Assembly: GCA_027625915.1 (NCBI GenBank) | Contig: JANTQA010000021.1 | Location: 1,798,001-1,862,000, forward strand | Source of the DNA: Anaeramoeba flamelloides | Lineage: Eukaryota; Metamonada; Anaeramoebidae | Reading direction: 5' to 3' | DNA length: 64,000 nucleotides | Shown here: positions 11,090 through 24,311 of the stretch, piece after piece | Layout of the letters: every line of letters begins with the position of its first letter | Position numbering within the stretch: the stretch's first letter is position 1 | Program-made: the position numbers and the translations under genes | The notes under the pieces: generated by a model | The model's database searches: none | Seen by the model: the letters and a program-made list of their open reading frames with translations, nothing else | What the model was told of the DNA's origin: nothing

Positions 11090-12742
11090 ATACCCAATTG
11101 AAAAAAATAACCCGATCCTTTCTGGTAGGATTTCTTTTTGATTATAAAAGAATAGTGAAATTTTTTTAGGGTCATTATCAAAAATATTATTCTGGATGCA
11201 AAATTGGATTCCAAGTATCATGTCTTTATTTATTTCAATGACACCATCCTTTGCCGTAAACTTTGTAACTTGCTTGCTCGTACCCAGTTCGCTATTCTCT
11301 GTGTTCTCTGTATTTTCTGTGTTCTCGGATTTGTCTGTTTTCTCAAGGCTTTTTCTATTCAAATTGTCAACAATTTCCTCATCTACAAGGTTGCTAAACA
11401 TATTATTGGAAGAAGGTTTCAAATCGTTTTTATGGCTTTGTTTTGTATTATGATATAGGGATTGCATAAGGCTGTTTTCAGAACGAGTTCTTATTAATTT
11501 TTCATATTTGAGATAGCTAACTGCCTTTTTCTCTTTATTTCTTTGATGATTCGGATGCAATGATGATTTTTTCAAATCGCTCCCTTTGGCTTTGCTCTTC
11601 AACATTTTGTTAATCACGTCCTTGTCAAATTTGGTTGATAGGGTCCTTTTGAATGAAATGTTTTTTTTGGAAAAGGATGAAATCATTTGAGACGATAATA
11701 AAAAATAGGTATCGACGTCTTTAGAGATTTTATTCGTTCCCTTAATACGAGTGTTTTTGGACACAAAGTCTTGTTTAGAATACAAGTTTTCGTTGACATT
11801 TTCCAAGGTGGTCAATATTGAAGCAAAGTCTATCTCAGACGCGTTGCTTGTATCGGGATAAATGAAGCTTTGCAGGCATCTTTCTACTTTGTTGATCTCT
11901 TTGGCTAACGGATCACTGTACTCTAATAACATATCAACATCTGTGTCAATGTGTTTGGATTTGAATGGGATTTCTTTTTCTAATGTGTCTTGGTAATCTT
12001 TTTTAGCCTTTGAAAGTAATTTGTTGAAATTCTTTTGATATAAATTTTCAGAAAACCTTCCCACTTGTTTTCTTGGGAAATGGGCTTGTGTTTTTTTTTG
12101 CTTTTGCTTTTTGAGTTTTTCTAGTCGAATTTTTGGTGAATCTTCAATGAAAGTAGCACCAACTTTCGAAAAGATATCATTTAAAGAGCTTTCTTGATCA
12201 GTTTTTTTTGGTTTGGGTTTGATCGGTTTTTTTGCATTTATATCAGAGACAATTGGTTCTGTTGTTTTGAGATCATCCTTTTTTTGTGATTTTTTTTCAA
12301 TTTCAATACCAGAACCCAGTGTTTTATCATTACCTCTTGTTGTTTGTTCACCCTTGTCTTTAATTTCTTTTTCGTTTAATGTTTGTTGGTTTTCCATTTC
12401 ATTTTTATCATTGTCATTTTGAAAAGTTTTTTGATCTTTTGTGATTATTTGTTTTATTAGTTCTTCTTCTTCTTCTTCTTGTGTTTGATCAGGTTTTTGT
12501 TCTTGTTCTTGCGTTTGTTTTTCGTTTGTTTCGTTTGTTTTTTCTTTTTCTTTTTCATTTTCTTTTTCATTTTCTTTTTCATTTTCTTTTTCTTTTTTTT
12601 TTTCATTTTCATTTTCTTTTTCTTTTTCATTTTGGTTATTGTCTTCAATTATTTTTTTTAATTCTTCTTCATTTTTTAAGTTTGACGAAGTGTTGTTGTT
12701 ACAATCTTGCCGAAGAGGAAGACTATTATTAATTTTGCTCAT
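11090..12742 (-). CDS. Sec7-PH gene, first exon: charged N-terminus and start of Sec7 domain
   Basis: The frame starts at ATG 12740-12742 (MSKINNSLPLRQ) and has 551 codons before a GTATTT or overlapping GTATGT donor. Residues 25-90 are Lys/Glu/Asn low complexity, followed by a disordered basic region. Residues about 505-551 match the first helices of Sec7: GIQFCIQNN, then NDPKKISLFFYNQ, then LPERIGLFF, equivalent to [23 protein letters not shown] and AIGDYL in ARNO. Sec7 domains catalyse GDP/GTP exchange on ARF GTPases at membranes. The reading frame runs on 34 more codons through obvious intron (Phe/Leu-rich) to a TGA at 10985. With the PH exon at 3795-4348 this suggests a cytohesin-type order, Sec7 then PH. 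Confidence 0.75.
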
Positions 12743-13896
12743 TGTATTCTTTTTAAAAAAAACAATGTTTTATTTTTTTTTTGAAAAAATGTGTTGAAAT
12801 AGGTTGGTTTAGGAATAAGGTTTGCAGAATAATTGTCAAAAGTTGTTTTTGTTGTAAGGAAATTTTAAGAAGAAAAAATTCACAATGTTTTTTGTCAAAA
12901 AATGAAAAAAAACTGAGGAATTTCACAACAAAAAATCTATTGAAATTTACAAAAATTATCACTTTTGCAAAGTATTTCCTCTTTAAAAGTGTTGGAAAGT
13001 GTATGAAAGTTTGAAAAGGCTGAAAGCTTGATAAAAGTCAGGAGATTTTTTGTATTGTTCAAATCGTAAATTTTATGAAACAATTTTGTATAGTCGCTTT
13101 TGTTTGATAAAAAAATGTGATATCTCTAAAAATGCAGTGGACCTTTATATTTGAGTCATATAAGTTGCGGTAAACTTGGTAATAAAAATGATCATATTCA
13201 CCAGAATTTTGGTGGGTTAATAAGAATATAATAAGTGCTGAACTGTTTTCATACATATAACATCAAATTTAGATCTACTTAATTGTATCAAGATTTCTGA
13301 GCAATTTAGTTCTTCAAGCCTGCTCTTAAGGGCTGAGTGTTGTACCTTTAATTAAAAAATATATTCATTTTCTTCAGTTACAATACTTTAAAAAAATAAA
13401 TTTACTATTTTTACTTTTCTTGAAGTCCACAATTCAAATAAGAGAGAAAAACATCAAAAAAATAAAATAAAAAAAACTTCTTGTTGCAAAATTGAAGAAT
13501 AAAAAAAAAAGATCACAAAAATATTAAAATTAAAATATTAAATTAGTAAATAAGTAATACTCGAAAAAATATAATTTTATTATTTTTTTTTATTGTTAAA
13601 GGAATAAGTTTTTTGTTCAAATACCCAAATTTTTAAAAATATATTTTCGATCAAAAAAATATATTTTTTATTATAAATAATATGAAAATTTGTTTTAAAT
13701 GATTTAGAATTTTCATTTTTAGTACTTTTTGTTTTAATATCCTAAAAAATTTGATCAAGATTCTTTTGGATCTCTTCACTTGCAAAATAAGAGTCTAACC
13801 TTTAATATTATATTTCGTTTATTTTCACTTTTAAAAAACAAAACATAACAATCTTTTTTGCTTTGCTGAAAAATTCATAACTTTTTTTTGGAGTTA
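12743..13896. other. Upstream region of the Sec7-PH gene
   Basis: AT-rich DNA with no supported exon or repeat. The gene start faces this region, so its promoter should lie here. A pyrimidine-rich frame on the other strand is the shadow of poly-A/T tracts. Confidence 0.3.
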
Positions 13897-14594
13897 ATTG
13901 CCCAGTCATTATCTAATAATTAATTTTCAAAAATGGAAGAAAAAAGTTTTTAGTAATTTTTATGAGCACCTATTAACAAATAAAAAGTAACCAACCTGTG
14001 ATTTTTTATATATCTCCAAAAATCAACAATGGAATTAAAGAAAATATTCTTAGAAAAAACCACCAAATAGAGACACTCCTTTTCCAATTAGAATGGCTTT
14101 GAATTATAATTTTGAAAAGATGAATGTCTGTGTCAGTATTGAAAGTTCTGCTCTTTGGCACTTTTTGAGATCTTGAGAGATTTTTTTCTCCGTTTTTTTC
14201 ATTTCTGCAATATGTAGTCATATTCTCAAGAATGTTACAAAATCCTTACTTAATCAAATTTAGAGGGTTACAAAAAAGCCACAAATCCGATTAAATCGAA
14301 TTAAATTTATTATATACTTAAAGAAAACCATTTGTTTTAAACTAAAGAAATTTAAACCTTTGGAAATTTAAAATCAAGAAAAATCAATTTTTTTTTTAAA
14401 ATTTCATTTTTCTTAAATTGAGAATACTTTAAAAACTTTTTTTTTTTAATAGAATTTTTTCTCAATAGAGATCCTATTAAATTTTTTTTATTTAAATTTT
14501 TTCAATCAAAAGAATGATAATTTCTCATGCTCTTTTTGATTTCAAGTCATTACTTAGGTATGGATCAATTCCTCCGTAAGTGACTAGAACGTTA
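13897..14594 (+). repeat. MITE-like repeat A, decayed copy 1
   Basis: Aligns end to end with 25134-25820: the block CACCTATTAACAAATAAAAA (family CCTAACACCAATCAAAAACC), a central TTGGCACTTTTTGAGATC, and TTACAAAATCCTTACTTAATC. Many substitutions and small indels; end repeats hardly recognisable. Clearly older than the pair at 25134 and 29588. Confidence 0.65.
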
Positions 14595-15750
14595 AATCTT
14601 TTAATAAAATAAAAAAAACCTGAAATTTAATTTGTAAATCTAAACAAATAAATATATTTATCGGTGTACCCTTCAAAAGAAAAATATATGTATAAAATAA
14701 AAATTTAATTGTTTATAAATTGTTCTTAAGAATTCTTATTAAAAATTTAATATTTTAACATATATGAATTTTAAGGATGCTAGTACCAAATACATTCTGA
14801 ATACATGTTCAAAACCTATCCTTTTTTCCGATAAAGTGTTAATAATCTTTTGTTCACAGATTAAAATATATTTATATTTTCTAAAAATTATTTTTTTTTT
14901 AGAATTTTTTTTAAGTTCTATTTAAAAAACCTAAATTAAAAATCCTTTAAAAAACTCTTAAGAAAGTATTTATAGCAAAGTTTTTACCCTTTTAAGTTTA
15001 TTATTTATCACAAAAGTATACAAAAATCAATAAAATTTAACAATTTTATGATAAATAAATCAATATTATTATTGATTTACTAGGGTATTTAGTGATTATT
15101 TCGAGGAGAACAAAAAAAAATCCAAATAACATCTTTTTTTCGGAAATAAATATTTTATATAAATCAAAGATCGAAAATCGTATTCACTTGTACAAAAATT
15201 AATTGATAATATTTGTAAGGTATCTGAAGCATTCATTTGGAACGTAACCCCTTAATTAGGATTTTCAAATACATCCCTATAAGATTTTTGCCCATTTTAA
15301 TATTTTTTTACACCCCCTAAGATTATTGCTTAATAACTATCCAAAACCTTATTTTTCAAAATTTACAGATGAAAAATAACATTTAGTGTTTTTTTTTAAA
15401 CCAAATTGAGAATTTTTTAACAACTTTTTTAGAAGGATATGAATTAATTAAATTACAAAAAATACTTTCTTTTGTATAAGATTCTTATATTCATATGCTT
15501 TATTGGAAACTTTAAATTTGGTATTGAGTTTAATACATTTAAATTAAAAAAAGCATACTGGATCTATGTAACCCCACAGCACCGACTGAACCTAAGAAAA
15601 CAAAAGTTAAGCAAACAATTTTTTATTTTATTATTTTATTGATATGATTATTTTTAACTGATTTCTTTTGCCTTTTATAATAAACTATTTCCAATAAATT
15701 TGGGCAAATTTATTTTAAAATATATCTTTTAAACTCAATCTCCAAAAAAG

Positions 15751-16280
15751 TAAACTATATTCCAAAAATTTGGACACAGTTTAAACAGTGGAAAGAACAT
15801 CAATAATACACTTTAAATTCAAATTGGAAATAATTTTTATTTTACAAAAAATTTTATTTTTTGTCTTTTTTGTTCTGTTTTCATTTCCTTTTTTACAGTT
15901 ACGTAATCTGTTTTGTTAGATTGAAAAAATTAATCAATAATTGATAGAAGGTCAGTGGCGAGTTTGTTAAATAGAAAAATAACATATACAATTGGTAGAT
16001 GGTATCTTATCATTTAATAGATCAACAATTATTAGTGAGATTTCAACAAATTTATTAATAGAATTTTTTGTTCCACTCGTTTCATTATTTTGGACACCTG
16101 ATTTTATTTTTGAGTTTTATATTTTTTTTTATTAGGATTAGAATGATTTATTATAAAAACATTAATATTGGGTAATTTAAATGTGGTTTTATCTTAGGTT
16201 TGGAAAAAATACAATAAATTGGGTTTTTTTTTTGCCTATTTTTGATTTTGGGTATGTCCAAATTTTTGGAATAGGGTTTA
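15751..16280 (-). repeat. MITE-like repeat N, copy N2
   Basis: 530 bp bounded by inverted repeats: TAAACTATATTCCAAAAATT at the left, and at the right CCAAATTTTTGGAATAGGG followed by TTTA. In reverse complement it matches 44001-44535 over its full length, including TTTTATTATAAAAACATTAA-like and GATAAGATACCATC-like core parts. The ends resemble Tc1/mariner-type elements, but there is no transposase frame. Confidence 0.7.
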
Positions 16281-17173
16281 TTTAAATATCCAAAATCATT
16301 AACTACCTTTTATTGATTCTTGATAATAATTGAATTTGTTTATTTAGTATCTTATTACATAAATAAAAGAGATTAAATTATCTGAGCTCAATTTTGTCTG
16401 ATATTTTTTAGGTGTTAAAATTGGTGTTTATTGTTTTTTTTTTTGATTGATCTAAAAAATCGTTTTCCTAACTTATTTAATCACAATAAAATTTTCAAAT
16501 AGAAGTGAAAACATATAACTACATTTTATTATTTAAAAAATCATTTGTACACTTTCCATATTTCAAGTTTTTTATTGAAATTGGTCGTACATTGTTTTCT
16601 CCAAAAAAAAGTGCTATTTTTTTTTTTTTATTTTTTGGAAATATTTCAACAAACATATTTTTGAAATAAATACATTAGCCATTTATTCAATCAGTATTAA
16701 TATTAAATTTAATTTGGTATTGACAATTAATGAATACCATAACTAACAAAGATGATTTTTATGAAATGTTTGATAAAAATATACCCCACTTTTTTGAAAA
16801 TACCTTACTCTTTTTAACAATATTTTTTCATTATAATAATTAAGATATTTTAAAATACTCTAAATATTTTCTGAATATATCTAATACTGATCAAACTGAG
16901 AACATTATGCTATAATATTCTCCAGTATCCAGAAATAATTCAAATTGTTTATTTTAAAACAGGTAGTAAGATAAAAATTTAATTTGAAAAATATAAAAAA
17001 TACAAAAAAAATATTTAACATTTCACTAAAAATATAAATTCGACTTTGAAGATGTAAAATTAAAATATTTATTTTTGATTCTATTTTCAAATTATTATTT
17101 TAAAAAACAATACGAAATATAAGAAAAACACGCATCCACACACATTTAACAAACAATCAAAGATTTTAAGAAA
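16281..17173. other. Gene-free stretch downstream of the CH/PH-array gene
   Basis: AT-rich, with no exon or repeat that I can support. Confidence 0.3.
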
Positions 17174-20100
17174 TCAATGAATAATATTTACCCTTCCCTT
17201 AACATTTAATAACAATTGATTTAATATAATTTCATTTTCACATTGAATTAATATTTTTTTTATAGATTCAAATACAATTTCTATAGAAAAATTACCCTCC
17301 TTTAAAATCCTTAATTCTTTAATTAAATCAAAAGAAATTTCCTTTTCAAATTTATCATCTTTTATTAAAAACTTATTTTCAAGTATAATGATTTGCGAAT
17401 AGTTCATTTCACCAGTTTTTGTTTTAATTTTAATTGGAAAGTTTATAACATTATCATTAATTATTTTGATTGAATTTTTTTTATAATTTTGATTGTTAAT
17501 TTTTATTTGATTATTATTAATCTCAACATTTTTATTTTTATTAATATTGTTCTTGATACTTTTCTTTTCAAGTTCCAGATTTTTATTTTTGATTGATAAT
17601 AATTTTTTAATTTTGGTAATAACTTGTGCAAAATATAATTTTTCATTTAAAGAAAAAAAATTGATCAAATATTCAACTTTATGAAAAATTAATTTTCCAT
17701 ATAATTTTTTTTCTTTATTAAACATAATTCTAACATTCAAAATATTATTAATTACCATATCTTCATTATTATAATAATTTGTCAAAATAATTTGATTATT
17801 ATTTATATCAATAATTAATGAACCCTGTGAAATTATTTTTCCATTCAAATTTAAATATTCTATATCGATTACTTTGATTGGATCATCTTTTAAAAACTCA
17901 AAATTATTATTTAAATTATTATATAATTCATAATTTAATTCCTCTTCCCTCTTTTCCCTTTCCTCCTTTATTTTTTCAAGATCATTTTGCCTCTGCTTCT
18001 GCTGCAATTTTTGTGGAGTATTTTTATTTTCAAAATCAAATTGATCAAAATTCAATTTATTATTATTTAAAAATAAATTAGAATTTATGATTTTTTGGTT
18101 ATCAATTTTTTCCTTTTCTAATAATCTTGGATCTGTTAAATTATTTTTGAAATAATATTCCCGAAGATTTTTTTCACGATTTGATTTTAATTGATTTTCC
18201 TTTTTTTCAATTAAAGATTTCATCTGTTGAAAATTCAAAACAAAATCTTGGGCGTGCGAACGAGAATCAAAAGATATGATTAAATCAATGTTTTCAAGAT
18301 TATTTATTCTGTAAACACCCTTTCTTTCACCATAAACACTTAAAATGAGTTCATCAATATGATTAATAATGATTTCTTCTTTAGGGCTAAATAATTTATC
18401 TAAGATTATTTTTTGTTTAGAAAAGTGGAAAATAAAATTGGCGTTTCCAATTTCGTTAAAATATAGATCAAGTAATTTTATTTTAAAAGTTTGATTAAAA
18501 TTTTCATTATACCGTTTTAATAAAATTTTTGATTTTTTTGATTCATACAATTTATTAACATTATTCTTGGTATCAATGTAACTATCATCATCATCATCAT
18601 CATCATCATTATCGATACCAATATTATATCCATAATCAATTTTATTATTAAAATAATTAAAATTATTGTTTTTGAATATATCTTTTTTCTGATAATAAAT
18701 TTGTAATTTATTCAAAATTTTTTGGAAAAGATCCCATTTTTTAGATTTGCCAAACATATTTAACCAATTAACCATTTGGATAAATTCATATCTTAAAGCA
18801 GAATCATCAAATTTTGCAAATATATGATACTTTTGGTGCAAAAATAGAATGCATTCCCTATTATGATTTGGATTTAAAGAAAGATTCAATTTATCATATT
18901 CCAGTGTTGCTTGAATAGAGTTGGCAATAACTTTGATGTATTTTCGAGCCAATTTTAACTGTACTATTCCCTGTTGTTCTAAAGGGTCCCCCCAAGCAAG
19001 GGAAGTTTGGTATTTTAACCCAATAATATAATAAGTTGGATTGATTAATTTTTTATATTGACAGAATTTCCAAATAAAATGAGGCTTTTGAATTGGGTTA
19101 TTAAATGAAATTAAATACACTTTAATTTGCTTATTGGTTTTAATTTTTTTTTGCTTTAGAATTAATTTTAATAAATTTGCATTAACAACCGATAATTCGA
19201 TTTCAATTAAAATCAATTTTAAAGAAATTACGTTATTATCACTAGTTCTTAATATCATTTTATTTGGCTTGAGACTTAATATACCATCAATTGATTTTTT
19301 TAGATAATCCTCATTGCTATGTATTGAAATTTGGAAGTTATCCATTATATTATTTACTAAATAATTGCCATCATCATTACTGTTGCGGTTTTCGCCACAT
19401 TCATCATTATTTTTGATTAATTTTTGATCAAACAATACTTTTATTGTATAAGGATTTTTTAAACCGTGATGATTTAATGAAATAGATTTATAATCATTAA
19501 TGAACTGTTGCTTTAATTCCTTATTTTTAAAATTAAAAGTTAATTTTTCCTTAGAAACTAAATGAATATGAAGTAAAGTCATATTATTTTTAACAGAGTA
19601 AATTTTGGAATGACGGGTAAAAAATCTAAAAAAATTAATTTGGTCATTTTGTCGAAAAAAAAAAGAAATAAATTTAATTGACAAATAAATTGTAACCAAT
19701 TTTTTTTCGAATTTATTATTAATATAAATAGCTTGGAATTTTTTGATTGGTCCATCATCAGCCACCAAAAAAAATCTATTTTGTTGATTGACGAGTGTCT
19801 TTCTAAATTGCTTTGATTCAAATTCAGAATAAAATAAAAAATTGAAATTACCACAACCATTGCCTAATAATATTCGAACATATTTTTCATTTTGCTCAAT
19901 GATGGTATTCCCGGGTAAATAATCTATATACAATGAATTTAATTTTGTTCTGACTTGAAAGCCTTTATTTTGAATAATAATCGTACCTTCATTACTTGAC
20001 CGATTTCCATCAATAACAGTGCACTTGAAAAAGGTTAATTGCTCATTTTTATATTTTAAAAATAATTTTTTTTTTTTTTTAAAAGTTAAAATAAATTCAT

Positions 20101-20695
20101 TTAATGTTTTAATATTTTCAAATTGTATATTAACAAAAATATTTTCATCCAAAACAAATCTAATTACACTACTACCAATGATACTACTACTGCCATTACG
20201 ATTATGATTATTGTGATTATTATTATTATTTTCACTATATGTAAAGTTGTGATTATTGGAATAAATTAATGAATAATAAGAATAAATTCGTTCTATTTTC
20301 CTTAATTTACCAAAATTAAACTCAAAATGATCGTCAAATAAAATAATACTAACTTTACCAACAAAATCTTCAACAGAATTAAATAAATTAGCGTTATAAA
20401 TGGATATTTTTTTTTTATAAATTTTTTTATAGATTTTATTGTCATCATCATTATTAGATTTGAAATTTTTTAATGTAAAATTTTTTGAAGATAATTCTTC
20501 GTCAAAATCAGTTGAAAAATCCTCATATTCTGTTTGTAAATCTAAATTTTTTTTCAATTTGCTTCGTTTTTTTACTTGATTTCTTTTTTTTATAAGAGAA
20601 TTTTTTTTTTTTTTTGGAATTCTTTTTTTTTTTAAAACATTTTTTTCTTTTTTCCTTTGGATTTTTTGATTATTATTATTATTATTATTATTATT

Positions 20696-20737
<42 letters not shown>

Positions 20738-22986
20738 CGTTAATTTTTTATTTTGATCCACGTTTCTATCCATATTATTCTTTTGATTTGAATTTTCAAA
20801 AAAATTGTAAGTTTGAGAATTAAAATTTCTTTTTTTATTAAATTTTTTTTTTTTAAATTTATTCTTACTTAATGAAATTGGCTCATGCTTAAAAAAATTG
20901 TAATCAAATTTGGATTGAATTAAACTAGATGTTTGAATTTTTGTATATATTTTTTGTGGTGACAACACAGCAATATTTTGATCCAATTGTTTATGCTTCT
21001 TTGGATTAAAAAAGTTTTTTTTAAATGATAAAAAGGTATTTGCAAATAAATCTTTTTCATTTGTTGTTTTAAATTGTAAAATTAACCTTTCCTTTTTAGA
21101 GATTATCAATAATATTAAATCTAATTGTTGTGGATGTAAAAATATTTTTTGTGCATTTGAATATTTCCATTTTAAAATTTTATTTGAATTTTTTTTTTGT
21201 ATAATTATCAAATCTTTAGTTAAAGTACAAAGTATTGGTAAATATTTATTTTTTTCTTTTTCTTTATTAGTAATATTTGTTGACTGTATTAAAATAATAT
21301 TAAATTTTTTATTCTCTTGTTTGAGAATTTTTTCAATAATATTATTTAAATTCTGATTAAAATTTTTTTTTTCTTCTTCTCGGAATAGCAATTGTGATAA
21401 TGTAGATTCTGATAAAGAATAAGGTAATAAATAATTTGATTGGAAAATTGGTGAGATTCCTGAGATATCAAATAAACCAAAATAGTTATATTGGATATTT
21501 TTAAATGGATTTATTATTTCATTTTCTTCAATTAATATTAAATTTGCTGATTCTTGAAATAATCTTACCCAAAACTTTTTTTTTTTTTTTTTATTAATGC
21601 TCTTTTCATTTTGTTTCACCATTTCTTTACTTTTCAAACTATAATTATACTGATTTTTATTTTCTATTATTATTATTTTATTATTTTCCTTAATTGAATT
21701 TTCATTATTATTTAAATTGTTATTATTTTTATTTTTATTGTTATTATTGTTATTGTTATTGTTGTTATTATTATTTATGAAATTATTTTTATTATTATTA
21801 TTATTATTTATACTTTTGTTAGTATTATTATTTCTAAAAAAATCATGAATGCATTTTAATATTAATTTACAGTTTATTGTATTTGAACATTTGATCCACA
21901 AAATTGAAATATTTTTTTTTTCTTTTTCATTTTTTTTTAATTTAATAAAATCTATTAATCTTAATTCAAAACTATTATAATTATTTGACTTATGTCGGAA
22001 TTCAATATTTGATTCATCCCAATAAATTGTTAAAGGGTCAGAATTTGGATATGGATTTTGGGAAATCACCAAACAATTTCGATCAAGTCTCAAAAATGCT
22101 TGTACATATTTCAATTGTTTATGATCAAATACCTTTATATCAAAAGTGGCACCACCCTTCATAACACACCTCTTTGCTAATGAACTTATTTCAAAATTTA
22201 TTCCAAAAACATTTCCTTGAATTTGGTGTGTTTCTACAAAGTCCCCATGATACGTGTTGAACATTAAAAACGCCTTTATTAATTTAATCCGTTGGCTTTT
22301 ATTAATAACAGATAACCTAAATTTATTAATATCCTCCTCTTTGTTCGGAGGGTTATTTTTTTCAATTTCAAAGTTTTGTGTAGTTATAGTTTTTGGTATT
22401 TGTAGTATTAATTCATTTTGAAATGTTTTTGATCTTCTGATCTTGATCTGTGGGAATTGATGATATCTTCTTCGATATTGGACACCTCTTTCCAGCGATA
22501 ATGTTAATCTAGAAATTTCAAAAATTAAGATACCTTTACTAACACTTTGATGAGAAGAATTAATTTCATTTACTTCAAATTTTGCACATCCTTGCCGAAA
22601 ATAATTTTCTATTTTCCTTTCCAATTTGTTGAATTCTTCTGTAAAAATAATTTCTTTATTAAATGGAGTTTTGTACTCTTCAAATTTAAAAAGTAAATTA
22701 TTATTACTCTTATAAATAGTTAGTAAATCATTTTTTTGTTTTGTTTTGATTATTGAATGGAAGTTATTTTCTTCTTTAATTTGATCTTTTTTTTGAGGAA
22801 GAATCTTTGAATTAATTTTTGGAATATTATTTTGGTTTCTTTTCTTAGTTAAATCCACAATTGAAGAAATTAAATGTATTAATAAATAATTTCTTTTGGA
22901 ATTTAAAAATTGCATTGGTTGAAATAATTTTTTTTTTGAAATTCCATTATTTTTACACCATTTTAATATTAAAATTAAATTTTTTT
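17174..22986 (-). CDS. CH/PH-array gene, main exon: second half of a CH domain plus about ten PH-like modules
   Basis: From a CATCAG acceptor at 22987 the frame is open for about 1936 codons to TGA 17174-17176. The first 45 codons (NLILILKWCKNNGIS, then KKLFQPMQFL, then LLIHLISSIVDL) match the second half of a type-3 calponin-homology domain (family: NINNFLKA..G..DLFQTVDLWE). An ATG at 22913-22915 lies inside this domain, so it is not the start. The rest is a chain of 80-110-residue beta-rich blocks, each ending in an amphipathic helix, as in PH or GRAM folds; counted from that Met they lie near 105-230, 253-362, 540-640, 835-945, 960-1045, 1058-1145, 1155-1290, 1300-1395, 1475-1570, 1680-1772 and 1823-1910. 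Linkers carry Asn runs (360-405, 726-749), a Lys-rich stretch (750-790) and an Asp run (1436-1444). No catalytic motif is seen. It could link actin to membrane lipids, an inference from the domains alone. Confidence 0.75.
18586..18613 (-). repeat. Trinucleotide run coding Asp residues
   Basis: Nine or so GAT/GAC codons in frame in the CH/PH-array gene, on the coding strand. A likely length-variable site in a linker. Confidence 0.8.
20669..20740 (-). repeat. Trinucleotide run coding 23-24 Asn residues
   Basis: (AAC)n followed by (AAT)n on the coding strand, in a linker between PH-like modules. Two codon blocks suggest two separate expansions. A second Asn-rich area lies at about 21690-21835. 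Confidence 0.85.
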
Positions 22987-23163
22987 CTGATGTTTGTCTA
23001 TTTAATTACAGAATAAAATAATTTATTATTATTTTTTTTTTAGTGATGAGAATAATAAAAGTGAAATTTAAATATTATATTTTTTGATTTTAATTTTATA
23101 AAAATTAAATAAATTTTGATTTGTTTTTTTTTTTCTTTTTGTATTAAAAAATTTCATAAATAC

Positions 23164-23386
23164 TATTGATTGCAAAATAAATGGAACAGAATTTTCATTC
23201 AGCTTTCCAAAAATATAGTTGAAATCGTAGTAACATTTCAAATTTTTAATTTCTGGTTTAGTTTAAAATATTAATTCACCTTTGGGAAATGGGGGCTTTT
23301 ATGAATTTGTTTTATTTTTTTGGCCGTGTTTTTTTTTTTGGAAAGATGAATGAAAATTTTGATCTTTTTATTTTACAATTAACAGT
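23164..23386. repeat. MITE-like repeat C, copy 1
   Basis: Inverted ends: ATGGAACAGAATTTTCATTC near the left, and GAATGAAAATTTTGATC near the right, both next to CTTTCCAAAA or its inverse. A second copy lies at 46187-46437. It lies in the putative intron before the main CH/PH-array exon. Confidence 0.55.
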
Positions 23387-23479
23387 AACAAAAATTTTAA
23401 AATCTTCTTTTCCATTTTATTAAGGGACTAGTAACTCTTAATTTTTCTTCCCTAATGGACAATTGAATACTTATTTTAA

Positions 23480-24155
23480 CAAACGACTCATTAAATCCGA
23501 TTAATAAACTTCATTTATCAACTTTAGAGAAATGAATTATCATTTTTTAAAGAATTTAAATTTTTACAAATTATATTTTCAGAAAAAATGATCTGATACT
23601 TTTTGGTTTTGATTATTAGATCAAAACAGAAAAAGAAAATTTTGCAAAAAAATTTAATTTTGAAGAAATATCACTTTTAGTAATTTCTGATAGTTTTTAT
23701 ATCAGAAAAATTTGGAATCTTTTCTTATTTTCAAATTATACCTGAAAAATAAACCCAAATATTGAATCCTTGAAGATCCAGAAAAAATTGATCTTTTATT
23801 TTTAAATATTTAGTAATTTTCTTGAAAATTAAAAAATTGGATAATTTTTTTTTTTTTTCAAATATTAAGAATATAATAAACTGTTAGTATTAAAATTAGT
23901 TATTTAATAATATCGATTTTTTTTTTTTTATAATTATAATTATTAATTGGATTCGTTTTATTTGTTTGAAAATCTTTAAAAAATTTTCAAATAATGCCAA
24001 GTCTATTTGATTCATTTTATCTTTGTGTTGTTAATAACTAACTGAAAAAAATTAAGATTTGGGTTATTAATTAATTATTAAAAATTTATCAAATTAAAAA
24101 GTATTTCTTCAGATTTATAATTGAAATTTTCCTGGTTTTTGAAAAAGTATTTTGG
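23480..24155 (+). repeat. Dispersed repeat F, copy 2 (shorter)
   Basis: Matches about 690-1385 in the same orientation (for example TTCTTGAAAATTAAAAAATT and ATAATTATTAATTGGATTCG). The 3' part present in copies 1 and 3 is missing; repeat G starts right after it. Confidence 0.6.
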
Positions 24156-24178
24156 GAACATTTTTAATTTTATATTTA

Positions 24179-24311
24179 GAACTTCCAAAAGTAACTATAA
24201 TTTTTTTTTTTTTTTAATTTCAAAGATTTAACTCAATTATCATCAACATAAAAACCCAAAGACTGATTATTTTGGTTTACTTTTTATAAATGCTAATTGT
24301 AATATCAATAT
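24179..24311 (+). repeat. Repeat G, copy 2, left part of a split copy
   Basis: Matches the first 130 bp of the copy at 33944-34440 (AAAGACTGATTATTTTGGTT is identical). The match stops at ATCAATATG and resumes at 26113. Confidence 0.6.

Noticed and set aside
12479-12732. Phe-rich plus-strand frames opposite the Lys/Glu-rich part of the Sec7-PH first exon
   Set aside because: They are complements of GAA/AAA codon runs on the real coding strand and have no other support.
20614-20823. Cys/Tyr-run frame on the plus strand
   Set aside because: Shadow of the Asn codon run of the CH/PH-array gene.
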